Assembly: GCA_964533055.1 (NCBI GenBank)
Contig: CAZHKZ010000022.1
Location: forward strand, 1-12,458
Direction of reading: 5' to 3'
From: JACROF01 sp964533055
GTDB taxonomy: Bacteria; Patescibacteriota; Microgenomatia; Levybacterales; UBA12049
DNA length: 12,458 nucleotides
Shown here: in pieces, positions 1 through 4,242 of the stretch
Position numbering within the stretch: position 1 is the stretch's first letter
Layout: every line of letters begins with the position of its first letter
Notes under the pieces: model-generated
What the model saw: only the letters and a program-made list of their open reading frames with translations
What the model was told of the DNA's origin: nothing
Databases searched by the model: none
Made by a program: the position numbers and the translations under genes

Positions 1-66
1 TGTGGTGCACTGGTAGCACGCTTCCATGGCATGGAAGAAAAGAGGGTTCGATTCCCTTCAGGTCCA
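1..66 (+). tRNA. tRNA-Ala(GGC), 5' end cut by window edge
   Basis: The cloverleaf can be folded by eye. D stem is 5-8/16-19 (GTGC/GCAC) with a GG-containing loop. The anticodon stem is 21-25/33-37 with 7-base loop ATGGCAT, so the anticodon is GGC (28-30), reading GCC alanine codons. The T stem is 42-46/54-58 with loop TTCGATT. The 3' acceptor strand is 59-65 (CAGGTCC) and the discriminator A is 66. The first five bases of the tRNA lie outside the window. U at tRNA position 70 (base 63) is compatible with the G3:U70 identity pair of tRNA-Ala, but position 3 is not visible. The bases after the discriminator are CCCA, so a proper CCA end is not encoded and would have to be added by nucleotidyltransferase. 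Confidence 0.93.
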
Positions 67-80
67 CCCATTCGATTTGA

Positions 81-111
81 TTGCCATACTATATCTGGTA
101 AAAGCTATAAT
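81..111 (+). promoter_or_regulatory. Candidate upstream promoter of the zinc-ribbon gene
   Basis: TTGCCA (81-86) is followed after 19 bases by TATAAT (106-111). The -10 box is a consensus match and the -35 is close, but the spacer is two bases longer than ideal. It lies between the tRNA and the zinc-ribbon gene and would give a leader of about 115 bases. Confidence 0.4.
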
Positions 112-121
112 TGTCATAGTG

Positions 122-130
122 TGATATAAT
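122..130 (+). promoter_or_regulatory. Candidate extended -10 promoter
   Basis: TGATATAAT (122-130) is an extended -10 element with a perfect TATAAT. No convincing -35 box lies 17 bases upstream, as is common for extended -10 promoters. It would start transcription near 137 and leave a leader of about 97 bases that contains the start-codon hairpin. Confidence 0.5.
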
Positions 131-195
131 ACTCACGTACTCGTATAAGAGTGCAATTTTCCAGGTCTTCTAAGAAAACTTCAATACTTAATAGT

Positions 196-236
196 CACTT
201 AGGACCCAGGATCAAAAGGAGGTGAAATCCTAAGTG
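196..236 (+). promoter_or_regulatory. Leader hairpin pairing the GTG start codon, strong SD in its loop
   Basis: CACTTAGGA (196-204) and TCCTAAGTG (228-236) are perfect reverse complements. The right arm ends exactly with the GTG start codon of the zinc-ribbon gene (234-236). The 23-base loop contains AAAGGAGGTGA (215-225), an 11-base match to the usual 3' end of bacterial 16S rRNA. An alternative 5-bp stem, AGGAT (208-212) with ATCCT (227-231), uses some of the same right-arm bases but leaves the start codon free. The pairing is directly visible; a role in translational control is inference. Confidence 0.55.
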
Positions 237-575
237 GACTTACAAGATCAAATTATAGTTTGCAAAGATTGCGGTAAAGAATTTACTTTTACAGCATCTG
301 AACAAGCGTTCTACAAAGAAAAAGGCTTCGACAACAAGCCAGGCAGATGCCCAGAGTGCAGAGCTCGGTTTAAGGCACAACGTCAGGGCGGTGGAGGAGG
401 TGGAAACTTCCGAGGCGGCTCAGACCGTGGCCCACGTCAAATGTTTACTGTTACATGCGCTGAGTGTGGAAAAGAAACAGAAGTACCTTTCGAACCAAAA
501 GACGGCAGACCCGTTTATTGTCGAGAGTGCTTTGACAAGCGTCGAGCAGAACAGCAAGGTGGAGACCAACAGTAA
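234..575 (+). CDS. Double zinc-ribbon protein, CxxC-x17-CxxC type
   Basis: This is a 113-residue protein started by GTG behind a very strong Shine-Dalgarno (215-225). It has two zinc-ribbon units. The first has C10/C13 and C39/C42 with 25 residues between the knuckles. The second has C75/C78 and C96/C99 with exactly 17 residues between, matching the CxxC-x17-CxxC family common in Patescibacteria and Chloroflexi. They are joined by a flexible linker of six glycines followed by NFRGGSDRG (about 52-69), an RG-rich stretch of the sort seen in RNA- or DNA-binding proteins. No membrane segment or signal peptide is present, so it is probably cytoplasmic. The function of the family is not established; nucleic-acid binding is inferred from the zinc ribbons and RG linker. 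The gene is monocistronic, with its own promoters and terminator, and translation may be modulated by the hairpin over its start codon. Confidence 0.9.
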   Translation: MDLQDQIIVCKDCGKEFTFTASEQAFYKEKGFDNKPGRCPECRARFKAQRQGGGGGGNFRGGSDRGPRQMFTVTCAECGKETEVPFEPKDGRPVYCRECFDKRRAEQQGGDQQ

Positions 576-581
576 AATGTT

Positions 582-618
582 GGCTTAGCTAAGCCGTTTA
601 ATTTTGTAGAGACAAAAT
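582..618 (+). repeat. Two short palindromic stem-loops in the 3' UTR
   Basis: Seven bases after the zinc-ribbon stop codon lies a perfect 14-bp palindrome, GGCTTAGCTAAGCC (582-595). It is followed by a 7-bp hairpin, ATTTTGT-AGAG-ACAAAAT (601-618). Neither has its own T tract. They sit just before the terminator and may protect the transcript 3' end or serve as a protein-binding dyad; the role is not known. Confidence 0.55.
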
Positions 619-637
619 CCCTACAATACAAAAATAC

Positions 638-661
638 CCCCTTCTTACGGAGGGGTTTTTT
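638..661. terminator. Rho-independent terminator, probably bidirectional
   Basis: The stem CCCCTTC (638-644) / GGAGGGG (649-655) has a TTAC loop and is followed by six Ts (656-661). This is a strong intrinsic terminator for the zinc-ribbon gene. On the minus strand the same stem is followed by a T-rich stretch (TATTTTTG), so it can also end the convergent membrane-protein transcript, whose stop codon is about 90 bases away. Confidence 0.88.
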
Positions 662-747
662 GTGTGTTTGGCTATCGGTATTCTGTTCTCGGTCCACAGG
701 GAATTTGTTGGGTAAAGCACAAAATGGACAGATAACTGATTACAGAG

Positions 748-2916
748 CTAGAGGCTTGGAGCTGGTTCTAGAGACGTTGTTGGAGTAGGGGTAGGGCTAA
801 TCTTACTTGCTGGAGGTCCTTCCACTTCTACTTTTGGATCACGACCTGGAAGTGTTGGTGCATCATTTACATTAAGATCTGTCTGCTCTGCTGATTGATT
901 TGCAGCCTGATCAGCTTGTGATTGTTGTCCGCCAGAGATTTTTTTCGTGACTGCTTCGATCTCGGCCTTGATCCTCTTTACGTTTTGTGCGTCGCTACTA
1001 ACTAGTTGCTCCACAATCTTGTATGCCTGGAGTGCGCCCTGGAGATTTTCTGTACCACCCTTACTTTCAAGAGCATGGCCTAGGTTGTAATACGCATTAG
1101 CATAGTCTCTCTTCAAATTAGCTGCTAATTGGAATTGGCGAATCGCGTCATCCCACTGTCCGAGCTGATAGTAGATGCCTCCAAGGTTGATGTACTCCTG
1201 TGGGTTGCTTGGATCAAGAGCGATTGCCTGCTGGTTAGCAAGGATAGCGAACTGATCTGCATTTTGTCCGAATCCAATGAGTGATCGATAGATTGAAGAA
1301 AGATTATCCCAGTTCATCGATGTCTGAGGAGAAATTGTGACAGCATTTCTACTAGAAGTGATTGACTGCTGAATGAGCGTTACGATTTGCTGTTGGATTT
1401 CAGCTGAGGGCGAACTACCCTTTGGTTGAGATGATGCAAGTGCATTAGCGATTGCAAGATTGGTCTGACCAAAAATTCTATGATACGTATCTCGGTTAGG
1501 GAATTGCTGAATAGCTTTATTCTGGAGATCATAGGTGTCTTGAACTTTGTTAGCAGATGCTGCAATCAATGACTTTTGAAATGTCATGTCAGAGCGGACA
1601 TATGCGAGAGAGTGGTAGCTAGTGAAACCGACGAGTCCGATAATGATTACGATAAAGAAGAATGGCAAGATCTTTCCATATCGAGTATTGACTGGATCGT
1701 GAGGAGCTCTTTCTCCTTCTGGTTGCGCGAGAATAAGGCCATGTTTAAGAGTTACAAGATAGAACTCAAGATCTCCAAAACGAGACGGAGCATGCACTGC
1801 TCTTAGCGAGGCGAAGAACCCTAAGATGATAAAGAAAAGTACAACAAGGGTGAATGAGAAGGGAAGTAGGACTGCTGCAATGATGATCAGAACGATTGGC
1901 AAGAAGAATGATCTCTCTTTAAAGACTCTATAGATTATGAAAATAAATGAAGCTAATCCAACGACACCAGTTGTTGCGAGAAGCTCAAGGAAAAGATTGC
2001 TTGATCTAAAGAACGTGAATGACCATAGTGCTGCATTTGTATTGTATGCAGCCTGCTTGAAGCGAGTGAAGTCATTAAGATATGTGCCATAGCCACTTCC
2101 AAAGAGGAATGCCTGAATAACTCGACCGGTATCTTGTGAGATAGCTGCAAAAGCAGTCTGGAAACCTGTCATAAGAGGTAGAATGAGTGGTTTCTGCGTA
2201 GTTGCTAGCATATAAATAGTCGCGAGAAGTCCTGCAAGAAGAAGAGCCGAAGCTATTGTCGCAAAGATGCTAAAGAAGGCATTGTTTTTCTTGCCTGTCT
2301 CAAATACATCGAGATCTCGTGTTTTACTTAAAAGCGGGCTTATGATTGGCCATGCCATGTAGCCTGCAAGTGGAAGTGTAATTGCAAGAAACATTGCCTG
2401 ATCAAGCAAAGAGCCAAAAGTTGTAAATGACTGAACATTCGCTCCTGCAATAGGCACGATATATATCTTAAAGAAGGATAAGAGCGAGAGAAGAGCTGCT
2501 GCAGTCGTGCCTAGGAGGAAGCTGCCAACGGAAAAGAGAAGAGCTCTTTTTCCGCGAATGATGTTGGTCATGGTAAAGAAGAAGAATCCTACAAAGAGTA
2601 CAGGCACGAAATTAATGAGTGCGTCAGAGCGATTGGTGGATAGCATGGCTGAGGCAAACGCCACAATCATAAATACTATAATAGGGATATCAAAAGGCGT
2701 AGTTCGAAGCCTCACTCTTCCCTCAACGATCATCCTCACGCTCAAAATTATGACTGAAGCGATCACACCAACACCTAATAAAATTTGTTTTGGTAGAGTA
2801 AATACATCAGTTGTAAGTGTAGTGAAGAGAAGGGGGAATGCTAGAAGCGTTATTCCAAGAAGGAATAGCGATATATTCTCTAAATAAGCGAGCAGTTCTT
2901 TTTTAGAATTATTCAT
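748..2916 (-). CDS. O-antigen ligase/polymerase-like membrane protein with TPR tail
   Basis: This 722-residue protein has a large N-terminal membrane part (about residues 14-375, roughly ten hydrophobic segments), another transmembrane segment at about 415-434, then a soluble region with TPR-like helices. The clearest TPRs are about 573-606 (Y-LG-Y-G--A---A pattern) and 607-640, with a looser one before them (about 535-568). The tail (about 661-722) is Gln/Ser and then Pro/Thr/Ser rich. The motif at 273-279 (GSGYGTY) and the segment SNLFLELLATTGVVGL (306-321) match the conserved C-terminal loop of the Wzy/WaaL superfamily, which polymerises or ligates surface glycans. The His usual before Asn in the HN motif is Ser here. 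Such ligase-TPR proteins are frequent in Patescibacteria, where the glycan substrate is unknown. The ATG at 2916 has no Shine-Dalgarno, but a promoter lies just upstream. Confidence 0.85.
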   Translation of the reverse strand: MNNSKKELLAYLENISLFLLGITLLAFPLLFTTLTTDVFTLPKQILLGVGVIASVIILSVRMIVEGRVRLRTTPFDIPIIVFMIVAFASAMLSTNRSDALINFVPVLFVGFFFFTMTNIIRGKRALLFSVGSFLLGTTAAALLSLLSFFKIYIVPIAGANVQSFTTFGSLLDQAMFLAITLPLAGYMAWPIISPLLSKTRDLDVFETGKKNNAFFSIFATIASALLLAGLLATIYMLATTQKPLILPLMTGFQTAFAAISQDTGRVIQAFLFGSGYGTYLNDFTRFKQAAYNTNAALWSFTFFRSSNLFLELLATTGVVGLASFIFIIYRVFKERSFFLPIVLIIIAAVLLPFSFTLVVLFFIILGFFASLRAVHAPSRFGDLEFYLVTLKHGLILAQPEGERAPHDPVNTRYGKILPFFFIVIIIGLVGFTSYHSLAYVRSDMTFQKSLIAASANKVQDTYDLQNKAIQQFPNRDTYHRIFGQTNLAIANALASSQPKGSSPSAEIQQQIVTLIQQSITSSRNAVTISPQTSMNWDNLSSIYRSLIGFGQNADQFAILANQQAIALDPSNPQEYINLGGIYYQLGQWDDAIRQFQLAANLKRDYANAYYNLGHALESKGGTENLQGALQAYKIVEQLVSSDAQNVKRIKAEIEAVTKKISGGQQSQADQAANQSAEQTDLNVNDAPTLPGRDPKVEVEGPPASKISPTPTPTTSLEPAPSL

Positions 2917-2928
2917 GATCTATATACT

Positions 2929-2957
2929 AGACTAACAACCATTTCTGGGGGTGTCAA
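2929..2957 (-). promoter_or_regulatory. Promoter of the O-antigen-ligase-like gene
   Basis: Read on the minus strand, a consensus -35 TTGACA (2957-2952) is followed after exactly 17 bases by TAGTCT (2934-2929), a 4/6 match to the -10. The start codon begins only 12 bases beyond the -10 box, so the transcript would have a leader of about six bases. This fits the lack of a Shine-Dalgarno sequence. Confidence 0.6.
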
Positions 2958-2969
2958 TGACAAATCTTA

Positions 2970-2981
2970 GGGATTCAACCC
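2970..2981 (+). repeat. Degenerate REP-like copy
   Basis: GGGATTCAACCC differs from the core GGGTTCAACCC of the repeat at 3036-3049 by one extra A. It lies 66 bases upstream of that repeat in the same orientation and is probably a decayed third copy. Confidence 0.45.
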
Positions 2982-3035
2982 ATGATTATAATGTGATTTA
3001 AAATGAGAAAAAAGATTGATGAATAAGCATAAACA

Positions 3036-3077
3036 AGGGTTCAACCCCTATGTTATAAAAGTGAGGGGTTGAACCCT
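3036..3077. repeat. REP-like inverted pair upstream of the transposase
   Basis: AGGGTTCAACCCCT (3036-3049) and AGGGGTTGAACCCT (3064-3077) are perfect 14-bp reverse complements separated by 14 bases. Each arm is itself a near-palindrome, GGGTT-n-AACCC. A pair of small imperfect palindromes facing each other next to a RAYT gene is the arrangement known for REP/REPIN sequences, the substrates that RAYTs bind and cut in enterobacteria and pseudomonads. That this pair is the substrate of the adjacent protein is inference. Confidence 0.75.
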
Positions 3078-3104
3078 CTAAATGTTTCATCTATAGTTTT
3101 TTCT

Positions 3105-3770
3105 ATGCCATCAAAATATATTGTTCGGGAGTTTGTAAAAGACGGGATGTACCATGTCTTTAATAGAGGTGTCGATAAAAGGATTCTATTTCTTGATGAT
3201 GAGGACTATAACATGTTTTACTACTATCTTTTTATCTATCTGACTCCTTTGGAAAAAGTACTTCGAAGGTACCATAATTTGCCAGTTCGACTTTTTAACA
3301 AAAATATGTCAAAAGAAATAGACCTTTTGGCATACTGTCTTATGCCCAATCATTTTCATCTTTTAGTTAGGCAGAAATCTGAGAAATCTATAGCTCAATT
3401 TATGAAGCAAATCACAAATGCATATGCCCAGTACTTTAACAATAAGTACAAGAGAGCGGGAAGTCTTTTTGAGGGAAGATATAAAACTGTTAGGGTAGTC
3501 AAGGATGAGCAACTCGTTCATCTTTCCCGCTATATTCATCTTAATCCTGTAATTGCGGGGCTGACACAAGAGCCAGAGTATGAATGGTCCAGTTACGGAG
3601 AATATGTAGATGATCCAGTGAGGAAGATTTGTCATACTAATGTAATTTTGAATTACTTCCCATCAGTTTATGCATATAAAAAGTTCGTTCATGACCAGAA
3701 GGACTTTAGGAAAAAGTTGCACGAAATACGAGGGTTGGTAATTGAAGAGGAGCTAGGAGCTGGGAGCTAG
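3105..3770 (+). CDS. REP-associated tyrosine transposase (RAYT, Y1/HUH family)
   Basis: This 221-residue protein belongs to the IS200-like Y1 transposase superfamily. Near the N-terminus it has the typical MYHVFNRGVDKR (15-26) and a DDEDY segment (31-35). The metal-binding HUH motif is PNHFHLLV (81-88; His83 and His85). Candidate catalytic tyrosines are Tyr107 and Tyr110 in the AYAQYFN helix. These are followed by SLFEGRYK (120-127), SRYIHLNPV (141-149) and EWSSYGEY (160-167), all characteristic of RAYTs. The length is normal and all key motifs are intact, so the enzyme may be active. ATG 3105 was chosen because a TTG 36 bases upstream lies inside the REP-like arm and adds unconserved residues; no clear Shine-Dalgarno is seen for either. 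RAYTs are single-strand DNA transposases usually present once per genome that act on dispersed REP sequences. The stop codon falls in a heptamer repeat. Confidence 0.93.
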   Translation: MPSKYIVREFVKDGMYHVFNRGVDKRILFLDDEDYNMFYYYLFIYLTPLEKVLRRYHNLPVRLFNKNMSKEIDLLAYCLMPNHFHLLVRQKSEKSIAQFMKQITNAYAQYFNNKYKRAGSLFEGRYKTVRVVKDEQLVHLSRYIHLNPVIAGLTQEPEYEWSSYGEYVDDPVRKICHTNVILNYFPSVYAYKKFVHDQKDFRKKLHEIRGLVIEEELGAGS

Positions 3771-3774
3771 GAGT
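3748..3774 (+). repeat. Heptamer tandem repeat over the transposase stop codon
   Basis: Four consecutive units are visible: AGGAGCT (3748-3754), AGGAGCT (3755-3761), GGGAGCT (3762-3768) and a partial AGGAGT (3769-3774). They encode the last residues (ELGAGS) and the TAG stop of the transposase. Slippage in such a repeat would change the C-terminus. The 122 bases beyond it, up to 3896, show no gene or clear signal. Confidence 0.7.
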
Positions 3775-3896
3775 CAGTTTTCTTTTGGTGCTTTGCCTAT
3801 TTATAAAAATCATTTTATTTAACATCTCTAGAACATCATCCAAAATGGCAGTTATTTTTCTGATACTCTCTTCATATATATGACTCCATAACTCGC

Positions 3897-3924
3897 ATGT
3901 CATACTGAACTTATTTCAGGATCT
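3897..3924 (+). repeat. Left inverted repeat of the GIY-YIG element
   Basis: This begins ATGTCATACTGAACTT and ends GATCT; it matches the right copy, read on the other strand, at 24 of 28 positions. It can fold on itself (CTGAA/TTCAG with a 5-base loop, extendable past one mismatch). It contains the TGA stop of the GIY-YIG gene and encodes its last residues, DPEISSV. Confidence 0.75.
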
Positions 3925-4193
3925 AGGTCTATAAGTCCTGGGGTTATTGTTTTAATTAGGTTAAGGTTCCATTTGCGCTTCCAATTTTTCAAGTGCTTTT
4001 CTCTTTTTAGTGCATCTGTTGCTGAGGTAAATTCTTCAAAGTAAAGGAGTTTGTGGATATTGTATTTTTGGGTAAATCCTGGAATTGTTTTATGTCTATG
4101 TTGATAAAGACGACTTGCAATATTCCCCGTCACACCATTGAACAGGACAGTACTATTTTTATTTGAAAGTATATAGATGAAGTAGCTTTTCAT
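3900..4193 (-). CDS. Small GIY-YIG domain endonuclease-like protein
   Basis: This 97-residue protein is essentially a stand-alone GIY-YIG domain. The first motif is FIYIL (5-9), with the GIY-type Tyr at 7. Arg28 in the SRLYQH segment and Glu65 in KREKHLKNW (63-71) are at the positions of the catalytic Arg and Glu. The second motif, usually LYIGVT, reads LFNGVT (17-22), so the YIG Tyr is Phe18 and the Ile is Asn19, which may lower activity. The length is normal for the short single-domain (UPF0213-like) family. ATG 4193 was chosen over an upstream TTG (4208) because the family begins at this point and the TTG lies within the inverted repeat. No Shine-Dalgarno is visible. It lies downstream of the giant surface-protein gene on the same strand and converges on the transposase. 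A role in copying or processing its own flanking repeats is inference. Confidence 0.85.
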   Translation of the reverse strand: MKSYFIYILSNKNSTVLFNGVTGNIASRLYQHRHKTIPGFTQKYNIHKLLYFEEFTSATDALKREKHLKNWKRKWNLNLIKTITPGLIDLDPEISSV

Positions 4194-4194
4194 G

Positions 4195-4222
4195 AGATCT
4201 TGATACAAGTTCAGGATGACAT
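4195..4222 (-). repeat. Right inverted repeat of the GIY-YIG element
   Basis: Read on the minus strand it begins ATGTCATCCTGAACTT and ends GATCT, matching the left copy at 24 of 28 positions. It can form a short stem (ATCCTGA/TCAAGAT, one mismatch). The ATG of the GIY-YIG gene begins two bases inside this repeat. Confidence 0.75.
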
Positions 4223-4242
4223 TTCATAGAACAGAAATGTCA
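4217..4242 (-). other. 9-bp stem-loop at the stop codon of the giant gene
   Basis: TGACATTTC (4217-4225) and GAAATGTCA (4234-4242) are perfect reverse complements with an 8-base loop. One arm contains the TGA stop of the giant gene; the other overlaps the outer six bases of the GIY-YIG element's right inverted repeat. No T tract follows on the minus strand, so it is not a typical intrinsic terminator; it may be a remnant of one interrupted by the element, or a junction feature. Confidence 0.5.

Larger units (their letters stand above)
3897..4222 (-). mobile_element. Compact GIY-YIG element bounded by imperfect 28-bp inverted repeats
   Basis: The unit is 326 bp and consists almost entirely of one small GIY-YIG gene between two inverted repeats (3897-3924 and 4195-4222). 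The reading frame begins two bases inside one repeat and stops inside the other. No transposase other than the GIY-YIG protein is encoded and no target-site duplication is evident in the flanks. That the whole acts as a mobile or REP-like unit is inferred from this geometry. Confidence 0.5.

Noticed and set aside
111..116. TTGTCA as a -35 box for the TATAAT at 125
   Set aside because: The spacer would be only 8 bases, too short for a sigma-70-type promoter.
391..588. 65-codon frame within the zinc-ribbon gene
   Set aside because: It overlaps a gene with clear motifs in another frame and has no own ribosome site.
2507..2887. 126-codon plus-strand frame opposite the membrane-protein gene
   Set aside because: It lies opposite hydrophobic coding sequence with clear domain content and has no recognisable features.
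3069..3104. TTG start giving 12 more residues on the transposase
   Set aside because: The TTG lies inside a REP-like arm and the extra residues are not typical of the family; ATG 3105 precedes the conserved region.
3706..3903. 65-codon minus-strand frame starting with ATGA overlap at the end of the GIY-YIG gene
   Set aside because: Its start lies in the inverted repeat, its last third overlaps the transposase gene and heptamer repeat, and the peptide resembles no family I know; the overlap is probably chance.
4194..4208. TTG start adding five residues to the GIY-YIG protein
   Set aside because: It lies within the inverted repeat and the family begins at the ATG at 4193.
4217..4242. Hairpin as an intrinsic terminator of the giant gene
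   Set aside because: No T tract follows on the minus strand, so only the stem-loop itself is claimed.
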